Assembly: GCA_036159995.1 (NCBI GenBank)
Contig: JAYYEI010000002.1
Span: 24,119-88,118 of the forward strand
DNA length: 64,000 bases
Direction of reading: 5' to 3'
From: UBA8752 sp036159995
Lineage (GTDB): Bacteria; Bacteroidota; Bacteroidia; Flavobacteriales_D; Sanyastnellaceae
The position numbers and the translations under genes are program-made. The notes under the pieces were generated by a model. It was not told the DNA's origin. It did not search any database and saw only the letters and a list, made by a program, of their open reading frames with translations. This document shows positions 18,164 through 28,582 of this stretch, piece after piece. Each line of letters starts with the position of its first letter. Position 1 is the stretch's first letter.

Positions 18164-19666
18164 TTAGCCGTCCAAGAGAACCCGGAATGCCGCGCCATCC
18201 CCAAGTTTCGAATCGAATTCCACTCCCCACGAATGGCGCTCGACAATGGCCTTGACCATAGCCAATCCCAAACCGGAACCCGATCCGCGCGTCGTGAAGC
18301 GCGGTTCAAACGCCCGCGCGGCCACTTCGGGGGACATCCCTGGGCCCGAGTCCACGACCGACACCACCCCGGATTCGGCATCCAACTCAATCCACACCCG
18401 ACCCTCTCCATCCCCAATGGCCTGCTGAGCGTTGAGGATGAGGTTGGCGAACAGCCGTTTCAGTTGGTCTGCATCCCCCACCACTTCCCGATCAGGCCCG
18501 GCATCCAAGGTGGGTCCCACACCATCCACCCCGTGCAACAGGACCACCTCCTCCAGCAGGGACCGCATCGACAGGGGTTTCATCTCCCCTTGCGGCAGGC
18601 GGGCCAGCGTGCTGAATTCATCCGCAATGCGGGACAATAGGTCAATCTGACCCTGCAATGTGCTCGACAACGCCACGATGCGCTCCCTCAGCTCCACCGG
18701 GTCGGACTCTCCATCCAGCGCCCTTCTCTCCAGTTGCTGGATGCCCAATTTCATCGGCGTCAATGGATTCTTGATTTCATGCGCCACCTGCATGGCCATC
18801 TCCCGCCACGCACTCTCCCGCTCCGACCGAGCCAACGCGAGCGCAGACCGGCGGACATTCTCCACCATCCGGTTGTACCGCTCCACGAGGACGCCGATCT
18901 CATCGCCAGCGGCCGCGGAGTACCGCAAGGGCTCCACCGGCACCTCCGGCCCCACCTCCATACGGTCCATCAGTCCGCCGAGTCGCGCCAAGGGTTGCGT
19001 GATGGACCGGGTCAGTAGAAAAGCCAGGGCAATTGCGGCTGCAAACACCAAGGCAAAGACCGCGCCCAGATTGCGGACGAAGTCCAACCGACCGGAGGCT
19101 TCCAGACTGCGCGATGCGTACCGCAAAGCGACGAGGGCCACGGGGCGTTCCGCTGAGTTCAACTGATACCAGTAGGCGAGGTAGTCCCCGTTGCCCGTTG
19201 GCACTTCCAACCGTTCCACACCCTGGGCCAATGCAATCAACACATCGGGGTCGACCTCCGTCGGGAACCCCGCGTTTTCCGGGTGACGGACGGACGAGGT
19301 CACAAACAAGCTGCCGTCCAGGCGATAGACAGCCAGTGGCAATCCCTGTACAGCCTCAATCTCCACGATGCGATCGGCGAAGATCCCCGGCATCACGGTC
19401 CAACTCAAGGACGTGGCCTCCACGGTGTCTCCGATGGCGCCCCGCAAGACAAAACCGAGGCTCTTCGCCACGGCCGCTTCCTTCCGCACAAGTCGCGCTG
19501 CATTGTAGTCGGCATCCAGGCGCGCAAAACCAATCAGCGTGGCGGCACCCGTCAGGATGAAGCCCAACGCGGTCACTGCCAGCATCGCCAGCAGCAGTCG
19601 TCTTCGTAAGGAGAATCGAATCAAGTTTGTGGGATCAACCTTCGAGCGCTTCCGCGCCGCCCACAA
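18164..19666 (-). CDS. Membrane sensor histidine kinase (HAMP, NtrY-like)
   Basis: A 500-residue kinase with two transmembrane helices (about residues 24-46 and 205-225) enclosing a periplasmic sensor domain, then a HAMP segment, a HisKA domain with phospho-acceptor His in MQVAHEIKNPLTPMK, and an ATPase domain with the N-box LILNAQQAIG and the G-boxes VVDSGPGMS and GSGLGLAMVKAIVE. Kinases of this type often resemble NtrY. It overlaps atpG by 32 bp from the ATG at 19666; the basic N-terminus there is plausible, but a later TTG near 19624 is an alternative. No cognate regulator is adjacent. Confidence 0.88.
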   Translation of the reverse strand: MWAARKRSKVDPTNLIRFSLRRRLLLAMLAVTALGFILTGAATLIGFARLDADYNAARLVRKEAAVAKSLGFVLRGAIGDTVEATSLSWTVMPGIFADRIVEIEAVQGLPLAVYRLDGSLFVTSSVRHPENAGFPTEVDPDVLIALAQGVERLEVPTGNGDYLAYWYQLNSAERPVALVALRYASRSLEASGRLDFVRNLGAVFALVFAAAIALAFLLTRSITQPLARLGGLMDRMEVGPEVPVEPLRYSAAAGDEIGVLVERYNRMVENVRRSALALARSERESAWREMAMQVAHEIKNPLTPMKLGIQQLERRALDGESDPVELRERIVALSSTLQGQIDLLSRIADEFSTLARLPQGEMKPLSMRSLLEEVVLLHGVDGVGPTLDAGPDREVVGDADQLKRLFANLILNAQQAIGDGEGRVWIELDAESGVVSVVDSGPGMSPEVAARAFEPRFTTRGSGSGLGLAMVKAIVERHSWGVEFDSKLGDGAAFRVLLDG

Positions 19667-20519
19667 TCTCGAGAATTTCTGCGGTAATGGCCGCCTGACG
19701 GGCCTTGTTGTAGCTCAATTTGAGGTCGCGCAGCAGTTCGCCGGCGTTCTCCGTAGCCTTGTGCATCGCCGTCATCCGGGCGCCATGCTCGGAAGCGTGG
19801 CTATCAAGGAGCGCCTTGTACAACTGGATCTTCAGCGTATTCGGCACGATGTTCTCGGCGATTTCCTCGCGGCTCGGCTCGAAGATGTAGTCCACCGACG
19901 TGGCCACGGTCTCCGCCGTCGACTCGATCGGGGTCTGCTCGATGGGGAGCATCTGCTCGCACATCACATCCTGCACCGCCGCATTGACGAACCGGTTGTA
20001 GAGGATCTCCACCCGGTCATACCGGCCGGAGCGGAAGGCTTCCATCACCTGGGACGCCACATTCGCCGCGCCCTCGAAGTTCAAGTTGTCGAAGACAGAG
20101 TGCGGCTCATCGCCCAAGTCGAGCGTCGTGAAGTGCTCGGTCCGGCGGAACACGTCGGCCGCCTTCTTGCCAAGGCAGAGGATGTGGACCTCCTTGCCGG
20201 CCAACTCCTTCAGGCGCTGGTTGGCGAGCTTGATGATGTTGTTGTTGAACGGTCCGCAGAGCCCGCGGTTGGAGGTCACCGCCACCAGCAGGACCCGCTT
20301 GGTCTCCCGCTCGACGGCATAGGGGTTCTCGGACGCATCCAGGGACGCGCTCACATTGATCAGGATCTCCTGCAGCTTCTCGGCGTAAGGACGCATCTGG
20401 GTCACGGCGTCCTGCGCGCGACGAAGCTTCGCCGCGGACACCAGCTTCATCGCCTGCGTGATCTGCCGGGTGCTCCCGACCGAGGCGATCCTGTTGCGTA
20501 CTTCCTTGAGACCGGCCAT
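19635..20519 (-). CDS. atpG: ATP synthase F1 subunit gamma
   Basis: A 294-residue rotor subunit. The N-terminal helix (MAGLKEVRNRIASVGSTRQI) and the C-terminal helix (YNKARQAAITAEILEIVGGA) are the two halves of the coiled coil that turns inside the F1 hexamer. VTSNRGLCGPFNNNI is the conserved central strand. Last subunit gene in the operon, 8 bp after atpA. atpD and atpC (beta and epsilon) do not follow, as is usual in Bacteroidota, where they lie elsewhere. Confidence 0.98.
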   Translation of the reverse strand: MAGLKEVRNRIASVGSTRQITQAMKLVSAAKLRRAQDAVTQMRPYAEKLQEILINVSASLDASENPYAVERETKRVLLVAVTSNRGLCGPFNNNIIKLANQRLKELAGKEVHILCLGKKAADVFRRTEHFTTLDLGDEPHSVFDNLNFEGAANVASQVMEAFRSGRYDRVEILYNRFVNAAVQDVMCEQMLPIEQTPIESTAETVATSVDYIFEPSREEIAENIVPNTLKIQLYKALLDSHASEHGARMTAMHKATENAGELLRDLKLSYNKARQAAITAEILEIVGGAEALEG

Positions 20520-20527
20520 GAATCAGA

Positions 20528-22108
<1,581 letters not shown>

Positions 22109-22124
22109 GAGGTGTGGGGTACGC

Positions 22125-22679
22125 TCAGTAAGCCGGTTCGTAGGGGTTGTTGGTGAGGTTGCGGTGCATCGTCCTCAAGGACTGGAACACCGAGGCGTCG
22201 ATCATCCGGTCACCGACCCGCAGCTTGAAGCCGCCAATCAGGTGGGGATCGACTGTTTCCGACAATTCCACGCCTCCCTCGTGGACCTTGCCGATCAAGG
22301 CATTGATTTCCGCGCGGCGGGCCTCGTCGAGCGGCACGGCCGTCACGACTTCCGCCAACACGACGCCCCGCTCCTCGCGCACGAGGGAAACAAAGGCTTC
22401 AGCCATGTCCGCAATGAGTCCGGCGCGACCCTTCTTGGCCAGGAGGGCCAGGAAGGACACAGTCAGCTCATTGGCTCCGGAGAAGACCGACCGCACGATG
22501 GCCTCCTTCTTTTCCGGACGGACGACCGGGCTGGCGAGGATGACCGAGAGCTCCCGGTTCTCCTTCGCGGCCTGGATCAATGCCCGCATGTCTTGCTCAA
22601 CGGCGTCCACCGCGTTCTGGCCCTTGCTCAAGCTGAGCAGGGACTTTCCGTAGCGGCGGGCGACTGTGGTGGCCGACAT
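22125..22679 (-). CDS. atpH: ATP synthase F1 subunit delta
   Basis: A 184-residue peripheral stalk subunit that links F1 to the b subunits. It has the N-terminal helical bundle (VARRYGKSLLSLSKGQNAVD) and the C-terminal LIGGFKLRVGDRMIDASV signature. It lies 4 bp after atpF and 16 bp before atpA. Confidence 0.97.
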   Translation of the reverse strand: MSATTVARRYGKSLLSLSKGQNAVDAVEQDMRALIQAAKENRELSVILASPVVRPEKKEAIVRSVFSGANELTVSFLALLAKKGRAGLIADMAEAFVSLVREERGVVLAEVVTAVPLDEARRAEINALIGKVHEGGVELSETVDPHLIGGFKLRVGDRMIDASVFQSLRTMHRNLTNNPYEPAY

Positions 22680-22683
22680 GCGT

Positions 22684-23181
22684 TCAGTTCAATTTGGAAT
22701 CCGAGATCATGCGGCCGATGAGCTCCTGTTGGGCACCATCGTCCTTGAGTTCCTGGCGAACCAGCTTCTCAGCAATCTCAAGGCTCAGCTTCGCGACTTC
22801 CGCCTTCAACTCGGCCACAGCCGCGGCGCGCTCACCATCGATGGCCTGCTTGGCCTGATCGATCATGCGCTCGCCCTCGTCTTTGGCGGTCTGCTTGGCG
22901 TCGGCCACCAGCTTGTCGGCCATGTCCCGCGCATCACGGAGCATGCCGTCGCGCTCAGCACGGGCCTCCTGCAGCAACCGCTCATTGTCGGACTGCAGAT
23001 TCTGAATCTCGGCGCGCGCCTCCTTGGCGGCATTCAGTGCTCCCTCGATTTCCTCCTCACGATCCTTCAGACCTTGGAGGATGGGGCCCCAAGCCATCTT
23101 GCGGAGCAAGAGGAGGACCACCAAGAAGGAGACCGTCGCCCAGACGACAGACCCGAAAGCGGGGTTCAACAACGCATCCAT
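22684..23181 (-). CDS. atpF: ATP synthase F0 subunit b
   Basis: A 165-residue stator subunit: one N-terminal membrane helix (about residues 8-30), then a long charged helix rich in Glu, Lys, Ala and Arg that dimerises and holds F1. The length and start are standard. It follows atpE by 18 bp. Confidence 0.97.
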   Translation of the reverse strand: MDALLNPAFGSVVWATVSFLVVLLLLRKMAWGPILQGLKDREEEIEGALNAAKEARAEIQNLQSDNERLLQEARAERDGMLRDARDMADKLVADAKQTAKDEGERMIDQAKQAIDGERAAAVAELKAEVAKLSLEIAEKLVRQELKDDGAQQELIGRMISDSKLN

Positions 23182-23199
23182 GTCGGAGTGCGCTGGGGA

Positions 23200-23442
23200 T
23201 TAGGCGAAGACGACCAGCAGACAGACGATGACCGCGAACAGAGCGACACCCTCAACGAGAGCAGCTGCGACGATCATGTTGGCCCGGAGGTCACCACTCA
23301 TTTCAGGCTGACGGGCCATGGCTTCGAGGGCGGATCCGCCAATGCGGCCCACACCGATGCCGGCGCCGATGGCAGCCACGCCGGCGCCGAGTCCGGCGAG
23401 ACCTTGATTCATGGATTCCAGAAGGATCATTGCGAGTTCCAT
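23200..23442 (-). CDS. atpE: ATP synthase F0 subunit c
   Basis: An 80-residue two-helix proteolipid that forms the rotor ring. The first helix carries the GxGxGxG pattern (GLGAGVAAIGAGIGVGRIGG), and the loop is ARQPEMSGDLR. The ion-carrying Glu64 lies in AALVEGVALF. The residue after it is Gly, not the Ser/Thr of sodium-type rings, so I infer proton coupling. It follows atpB by about 30 bp. Confidence 0.98.
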   Translation of the reverse strand: MELAMILLESMNQGLAGLGAGVAAIGAGIGVGRIGGSALEAMARQPEMSGDLRANMIVAAALVEGVALFAVIVCLLVVFA

Positions 23443-23472
23443 GGTGTATGGATTTGGGTTGGTTGTGTTGTC

Positions 23473-24648
23473 TTAGTGGTGTGCTTCATGCGTGGCCTCC
23501 CCGAAGTAGAGGGCAGCGAGGAGCGTGAAAACGTAGGCCTGGAGGAACGCCACCAGGAATTCGATCATGTACATGAAGATCATGAAGAGCGTGCTGAACA
23601 CGCCCGTGCCGATGCCGACACCGCCTCCGAATTGCTCTCCCAGAATGAAGATGAGCGAAGTGAAGGCCAAGATGATGATGTGTCCCGCCGTGATGTTGGC
23701 CGTCAAACGGACCATCAAAACGAACGGCTTGATGAAGATGCTGGCGATCTCAATCGGGACGAGGATGAATTTGATCGGAAGGGGCACCCCGGCCGGCCAA
23801 AGGATGTGGCTCCAGTAGTGCTTGTTGCCCGACACCGTCGTGATGACAAAGACGAGCGTGGCGAGCACGGCCGTAATGCCGAGCGTGCCCGTGATGTTGA
23901 AGCCCCCGATGAAGGGAATGAGGCCCAAGAGGTTGCTGAAGAAAATGAAGAAGAACACCGTCAGCAGGAAAGGCAGGTAGCGGTCCGCCTTCTTCTTGCC
24001 AATGCTCGGGATGGCCACCTCATCACGGATGAAGAGCACCATCGGCTCAAGGGCGTTCTGCAATCCCTTCGGCGCCTGGCCCTTGCGCTTGGCGTATCCC
24101 CGGCCTGCGGAAGCGAAGAGCACGAGGACGAGTCCCATCATGAGGAGCATGCCGAAGATGCTCTTGGTGATGGACAGGTCGACGATTTCGACACCACCGG
24201 CGTGATGGGCGCCGTGATCGTGTCCGGCGTGGTCCTCCTCGGCGTGCCCCCCCTCTGCATGGTCGTCACTGTGGTCGCTGTGGTCGTGGGCACCGTGATT
24301 GTGACCGGAAGGGTCGTGGTCATGGGCGATCAGCGTGCCGTGGTCCATGGTGTACCAGAGACCGGAGGACCCGTGGTGGGCACCGTGATGCAGGGCGCTG
24401 CTCAGGAAGGTGTCAAACTGCCCGGATTCCGGCGCATAGGCGATGACCGGGAGCGGAATGTGCACGTCTCCGATGATGTGGATTTCGTGCGCGTCCTGAA
24501 TGTGGTGGATGATGAATTCGCTCGGATTGAACCCGGCCTCGCCGTGGTCTGCGCCGGAGGCGGAAGCCGTTCCGATTGCCCCGAAAACCAGGCCGAGGGT
24601 CAGGCCTGTGGACATGCACCGCTTGAAACGGGAGAGGAGGGAAATCAT
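23473..24648 (-). CDS. atpB: ATP synthase F0 subunit a, with His-rich N-terminal extension
   Basis: A 391-residue proton-channel subunit. The core is normal: the essential Arg lies in MVRLTANITAGHIIIL, and the final helices are complete. The N-terminus is unusual. A signal-peptide-like segment (residues 12-31) is followed by a Bacteroidota-type extension (FIIHHIQDAHEIHIIG). Then comes a hydrophilic loop at residues 109-149 with 14 histidines among Asp, Gly and Ala, directly before the first core helix. The extension should face the periplasm. I chose the ATG at 24648 because it gives the signal-like segment; the longer frame is spurious. A TATCTTCG box lies 25 bp upstream. Confidence 0.95.
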   Translation of the reverse strand: MISLLSRFKRCMSTGLTLGLVFGAIGTASASGADHGEAGFNPSEFIIHHIQDAHEIHIIGDVHIPLPVIAYAPESGQFDTFLSSALHHGAHHGSSGLWYTMDHGTLIAHDHDPSGHNHGAHDHSDHSDDHAEGGHAEEDHAGHDHGAHHAGGVEIVDLSITKSIFGMLLMMGLVLVLFASAGRGYAKRKGQAPKGLQNALEPMVLFIRDEVAIPSIGKKKADRYLPFLLTVFFFIFFSNLLGLIPFIGGFNITGTLGITAVLATLVFVITTVSGNKHYWSHILWPAGVPLPIKFILVPIEIASIFIKPFVLMVRLTANITAGHIIILAFTSLIFILGEQFGGGVGIGTGVFSTLFMIFMYMIEFLVAFLQAYVFTLLAALYFGEATHEAHH

Positions 24649-24672
24649 GATCGCGTCCTGCGAATTTGGGTG

Positions 24673-24680
24673 CGAAGATA
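24673..24680 (-). promoter_or_regulatory. Promoter -7-like box upstream of atpB
   Basis: TATCTTCG on the coding strand, 25 bp before the ATG. It lies between atpB and the small membrane protein gene and could give the ATP synthase genes their own promoter, apart from the bactofilin/atpZ genes. Confidence 0.4.
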
Positions 24681-24733
24681 GTGCCCGAATTCCTTCCGGT
24701 TTCACCCCGGGCACGAACTCCCGGAAAGAAGTT

Positions 24734-25114
24734 TCAACGCGGGTCCGTGGGCGGAACGGAGTGGCGCATGGTCTCGGCAACGAGAATGCCCGTGAAGGCC
24801 GCGTAGACGAGGTAAGCTGCGAGTCCAAACACCCGGGGATCCGGGCCGCCGAGAAGGAGGTAGACCAGGATCAGGATGAGCATGGCGAACATCTTGATCA
24901 TCGTCGTGGCCATCACCTTGCGGACATGGCTGCCTGGGGTCGCCCCCTCCCGCGGACGGAGCCACCGCTCCAACAAGGGGGTCAGCACCGACAGAAAGAC
25001 CACGACGCAGGACAGTGGGTCCCGGGCCGCCTCCGTCATGAGAGGCTCACCCAGGGTCCGGATGAGCAACAGGGCGCCCAGCGCTGTCAGGAGGTTGAGT
25101 CCAAGGAATTTCAT
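24734..25114 (-). CDS. Small membrane protein, AtpI-position (ATP synthase accessory candidate)
   Basis: A 126-residue protein with about four predicted helices (KFLGLNLLTALGALLLI, SCVVVFLSVLTPLLE, MIKMFAMLILILVYLLLG, FGLAAYLVYAAFTGIL). Its size, its helix count and its position directly before atpB fit the uncharacterised small membrane protein that stands in for AtpI in Bacteroidota operons. AtpI-type proteins help ring assembly or magnesium uptake. The ATG at 25114 overlaps the atpZ-like gene by 4 bp. Confidence 0.75.
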   Translation of the reverse strand: MKFLGLNLLTALGALLLIRTLGEPLMTEAARDPLSCVVVFLSVLTPLLERWLRPREGATPGSHVRKVMATTMIKMFAMLILILVYLLLGGPDPRVFGLAAYLVYAAFTGILVAETMRHSVPPTDPR

Positions 25115-25332
25115 CGGTTGACGTCGCGGATGACCATCACCATGGCGGCCGCCAACCCAAGCAAGGCGCCCAAGGCCGTGCCCCACGCCATCTCGTGGCC
25201 GGCGCTCAGGTCCCATCGACGGCCAAGCCAAGCACCCCCCCCGATAGCGGCGAACAAGGTGGATGCCATGCCCGCATGGCGCATCACACTTCGGTTGGAA
25301 TCAGGCGCTTTGCTGGAGGGCCTGTCCGGCAT
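25111..25332 (-). CDS. AtpZ/AtpI family protein
   Basis: A 73-residue protein with two membrane helices and the family pattern GGGAWLGRRWDLSAGHEMAWG. AtpZ-like proteins assist F0 assembly, possibly with AtpI as a magnesium/calcium transporter. It overlaps the bactofilin gene by 32 bp at its 5' end and the next gene by 4 bp at its 3' end, so translation of all three is probably coupled. Confidence 0.85.
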   Translation of the reverse strand: MPDRPSSKAPDSNRSVMRHAGMASTLFAAIGGGAWLGRRWDLSAGHEMAWGTALGALLGLAAAMVMVIRDVNR

Positions 25333-25723
25333 GGTCCAGGTTCTTGACGGAGGGCTCCGTCGTTTCCGCCTCCACGCTCACGTCGTCCAACTTGCAGACC
25401 CCCTCGATTCGGGCACCGGCCTCAACGGCCATGCGGCCGTAGCGGATTTCCCCGCTCACGGCACTCGACGCCTTCAGCGTCAGAAGCCCGACCACGCGGA
25501 GGTTGCCGGTCACCGCGCCTTGCGATTCACAGTCCTGACAATCCACATTGCCTTCCACACGGCCCTGGGCCCCGATGACGAGGCGCGCCGTGGTGTGGAT
25601 GTCGCCAACGAAATGTCCGTCAATGCGGATGCTGCCCTCACTGCGGATGGACCCTTCGACGAGGGTGCCCTCCACGATGCGGTTGATGCCTTGGTCGATG
25701 CCAACGTTGCGGTTGCGTGCCAT
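25301..25723 (-). CDS. Bactofilin (polymer-forming cytoskeletal protein)
   Basis: A 140-residue protein with the bactofilin beta-helix core: repeated short strands such as NRIVEGTLVEGSIRSEGSIR, GHFVGDIHTTARLVIG and GNVDCQDCESQGAVTGNLRV. Bactofilins form filaments that organise wall enzymes and cell shape. The CxxC pair in QDCESQ is seen in other Bacteroidota bactofilins. The ATG at 25723 follows the PorW/SprE-like gene by 22 bp and overlaps the atpZ-like gene by 32 bp. Confidence 0.92.
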   Translation of the reverse strand: MARNRNVGIDQGINRIVEGTLVEGSIRSEGSIRIDGHFVGDIHTTARLVIGAQGRVEGNVDCQDCESQGAVTGNLRVVGLLTLKASSAVSGEIRYGRMAVEAGARIEGVCKLDDVSVEAETTEPSVKNLDHAGQALQQSA

Positions 25724-25745
25724 GGTGCTCAGTTCTCGCGGTGCT

Positions 25746-28454
25746 TCAGTCCCGAAGGTAAAGCGCATCGAAGAATTGCCCGTATCCCTCGATGTCCTTG
25801 CCCTTGAACAGCTCCACATAGTTCTCCGTGTGGATGACGAACATGCGGAATCCACTCGTATTCAGGTCAATCATGGATTCGCGGTTGGCGGTCAGGACTT
25901 TGTAGTAGTCCATGGCCCGGTCCTTCCGGGGGAAGGCCTTCACCAGCACGAGCTGGTTCTCGCGGTCGAGCAGGTTGCTGGTGACCTTGAGGTTGGCGCT
26001 GGCAAAGAACTGGCGGTTGAAGTCGGCCAGATCCGCCTTGGTCTTGTCCGACCCGCCTTCGCTCACCGGGATCACGACCGCGAAGTAGTGCTCGAGCACC
26101 GGCTTGTCGGTGAAGTTGCCGAAGTCCGGCATCTGCGGCACGGCGTCGGCCTTTTTCTTGTCCTTCTTCTCCTTTTGGCCCTCACCGCCGATACCGAGAC
26201 CCTCCAAAATCTCGAGCGCCGCGATCGCCTGGTCCGACGAGTCGCAGGACGCGGTCACCTCTTGCAGCGCCGTGATGTAGTTGTCCCGTCCCCTCACCTT
26301 GCCGTCGAGCCACCCGATGCACTGGGCGCGGAGGAAACGGTACCGGCACTCCTGCGTGTGGTTCGGCACCGTATCGAGCACCGTGTTGATCTCCGTCAGC
26401 AAGTCCTGGTAATCCTTCTGGGCGTAATACCGGATTAAGTGCGCCTCATAGGCGGCCAACTCGTCGATCCGGCGCTGCTCCTCGAAGTCCACGAAGTCCG
26501 GATCCTCCACGAGCTGGGCCCATTCGCTGTCGGGGTAAAGCAGGGAAATCTGGTCCGCCCAGTATTGGGAGTTGCAGGTCGCGCAGAACGGGTTCTGGTA
26601 ATTCTCGGTCTCCTCGAGGAAGAGGTAGGTTCGATACAGCTGATAATGTGCCAACGGGTGTTCCTCGCTTTCCGCGAACCGGTCGAGCAGGTCAATCCAC
26701 GCCTCGATGGCATTGTCGGTGTCGTCCAGCTTCTCCTTGTAGATGACCCCGCTCTGGTAGACCGCCGTGGCCGTCTCCACATCCGCGGCAGCGCGCTGCT
26801 CCTCCGCACAAGGCAGGGTCTCCAGCAACTCCTCCGGCGTCGGCAACTCTCCCCCGGCGGCCAGCAGGTCCACGGAGGCGACCTCCTCAGCCACTTCCTC
26901 AATGGTCCCGAATCCAGCCGCCAGCTTTCGGCTCCGACGCCAATGGTCCTCGAGGGGGCGGTCACCCCATTGGTTCAGGAAGTCGGTCCGACCCTTGTCC
27001 CGCAGCGTGGGGTTGTATGGCCAGAACGCCGTCGCGGCTCCCGGCACAGCCATGCTCTCCGCCAACGCTTCCTCAGCGAGTCGCTCGGCCTCGGCTGCTG
27101 CCGCTTCCTGGGCGACCCGCAGGCCTTCGATGATCTCCTCCATCCGCGCATACCGGGCGTCCTCGTCCAGGTTGCAGATGTCGCGGAGGCTGTCGTTCCG
27201 CACGATGACCATCAGCTGCTCCACCAGTTCCGTCAAGCTCTTGGCGTTGTTGCTGACCTCCTGGAAACGGGGGTGATCCTCGTCCATGTTGGCCAGGGTG
27301 CTGTCGTAGTACGCCTGCGCCAATTCATACTCCCTGTCCTCCAAGTGGAGGTCGGCGAGAGCCAGGAAGCTCTTCATCCGCGGGCGGCGGTTGCCAGAGT
27401 CCTCCGCCAGGGCGTCCCGCAAGTAATCCATGCCCTGCTCGCGGTTCAGCTCCTCGAGTTCGATCTGGGCCAGAGCGTAGTAGATCTGGTCGCGGTAGTC
27501 CTCATTCTTGTCCTCCTCCAACATATCGAAGAACAACTCCTTGATCTCCATGCTGTCCCCCCGCCGACGGTCAAACGCCAGGGCCTGCTGCATGCGGGCT
27601 TGGAACTCCATCTCGTAGGGGGTCTTCAACTTGACCACCTCCTCGAAGAGGTCGATGGCTTCGCGGTTGCTCCCGTACTCGCGCTTGAGTTGGGCCAACA
27701 CGAAGAGGGGCCTCGCCCGCTCCCGCTTGGGTTTGATCTTGGGAATGGCGCGCTCGATGTAACGCATGGCCTCCTCGATGTTGTTCTGGGTCAGGAGGAA
27801 TTCAGCCTGAACGAGAAACGCGTCCGCCCGCAGCTCATCCGACGCATCCCGCTCGCCCACCGCCTTGAGCAGCGCCGAGTTGGCTTTGGGCATGTTCTCC
27901 ATGGCCATGTAGGTCCTGGCCAACCAGGCTCCGGCCGCCACCTGGCTGTCCGGTTCCTTGTGCTTCCGCTGGAGGTATTTGAACACCTCCTCCGCCTTGG
28001 CGAGGTCTCCCTTATAGAAGTGGCCCTTTCCGATCAGCGTGTAGTTGTCGTCGATCCACCGGTTCAACTGGGGGCGCTTGAAATCCTTCTGAACGCTTCG
28101 CGGCGGCGTCATGGCGTGCCGGTCCACCACCCGGGAACACTTCTCGATGGCCCGTTCCATCAACGGGTACAGGAAGTCCGCTTGGTCCTCGGAACCATAG
28201 ATGAACAAGGGAATCACCTCGTCCCAGTTCTCCTCGTGGGTCTCGGCAAGCTTCTGGTCCGCCTCCTCCATCGCGAGCCGGGCAAAGTGGAACCCGTTGA
28301 ACCGCGATGTCGTGTTGTGATAGGCCCGATAGAACCGGCCATCGCGCTGCGTCGTGCACCCGATGGACCCCAGCAGCAAGGTCAGCGGCAACAGACCCCA
28401 CAGAAGGGTCCTCATTCGTTGGGCGCGCCGGAGAGAGGTCGGTGTGAGGGACAT
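25746..28454 (-). CDS. TPR lipoprotein, PorW/SprE-like (type IX secretion)
   Basis: A 902-residue lipoprotein: signal peptide with lipobox SIGC (Cys33 from the ATG at 28454, or Cys20 from the ATG at 28415), then many tetratricopeptide repeats. The start after the Cys (DGRFYRAYHNTTSRFNGFHF, then IPLFIYGSEDQADFLYPLME) fits the T9SS periplasmic lipoprotein PorW (SprE in Flavobacterium), which is needed for secretion and gliding. The position next to bactofilin and the ATP synthase operon is also what I remember for sprE. A lysine-rich patch (EKKDKKKADAV) precedes the C-terminal domain. The T9SS cargo genes at 46.9-64 kb would be its clients. Confidence 0.88.
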   Translation of the reverse strand: MSLTPTSLRRAQRMRTLLWGLLPLTLLLGSIGCTTQRDGRFYRAYHNTTSRFNGFHFARLAMEEADQKLAETHEENWDEVIPLFIYGSEDQADFLYPLMERAIEKCSRVVDRHAMTPPRSVQKDFKRPQLNRWIDDNYTLIGKGHFYKGDLAKAEEVFKYLQRKHKEPDSQVAAGAWLARTYMAMENMPKANSALLKAVGERDASDELRADAFLVQAEFLLTQNNIEEAMRYIERAIPKIKPKRERARPLFVLAQLKREYGSNREAIDLFEEVVKLKTPYEMEFQARMQQALAFDRRRGDSMEIKELFFDMLEEDKNEDYRDQIYYALAQIELEELNREQGMDYLRDALAEDSGNRRPRMKSFLALADLHLEDREYELAQAYYDSTLANMDEDHPRFQEVSNNAKSLTELVEQLMVIVRNDSLRDICNLDEDARYARMEEIIEGLRVAQEAAAAEAERLAEEALAESMAVPGAATAFWPYNPTLRDKGRTDFLNQWGDRPLEDHWRRSRKLAAGFGTIEEVAEEVASVDLLAAGGELPTPEELLETLPCAEEQRAAADVETATAVYQSGVIYKEKLDDTDNAIEAWIDLLDRFAESEEHPLAHYQLYRTYLFLEETENYQNPFCATCNSQYWADQISLLYPDSEWAQLVEDPDFVDFEEQRRIDELAAYEAHLIRYYAQKDYQDLLTEINTVLDTVPNHTQECRYRFLRAQCIGWLDGKVRGRDNYITALQEVTASCDSSDQAIAALEILEGLGIGGEGQKEKKDKKKADAVPQMPDFGNFTDKPVLEHYFAVVIPVSEGGSDKTKADLADFNRQFFASANLKVTSNLLDRENQLVLVKAFPRKDRAMDYYKVLTANRESMIDLNTSGFRMFVIHTENYVELFKGKDIEGYGQFFDALYLRD

Positions 28455-28492
28455 GTTCGACTCGGGGTTCCGAGCGACCAACTCGGAAGCCG

Positions 28493-28500
28493 CGAAAATA
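28493..28500 (-). promoter_or_regulatory. Promoter -7-like box upstream of the porW-like gene
   Basis: TATTTTCG on the coding strand, 38 bp before the ATG. A TTTG (28524-28527) lies 23 bp further upstream, a little beyond the usual spacing. Likely promoter of the whole porW-like/bactofilin/atp block. Confidence 0.5.
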
Positions 28501-28582
28501 TTGCAATCCGGCCGCCCCGAAGACAAATTCATGGCGCATCCTTTCGATGTCGTCCATCTTTGGACCACCAATCCGAAATAGG

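Noticed and set aside
22666..24681. A 671-codon open frame antisense to atpF, atpE and atpB
   Set aside because: It crosses three well-supported genes. Its repeated acidic/His residues are the reverse reading of the His-rich AtpB loop.
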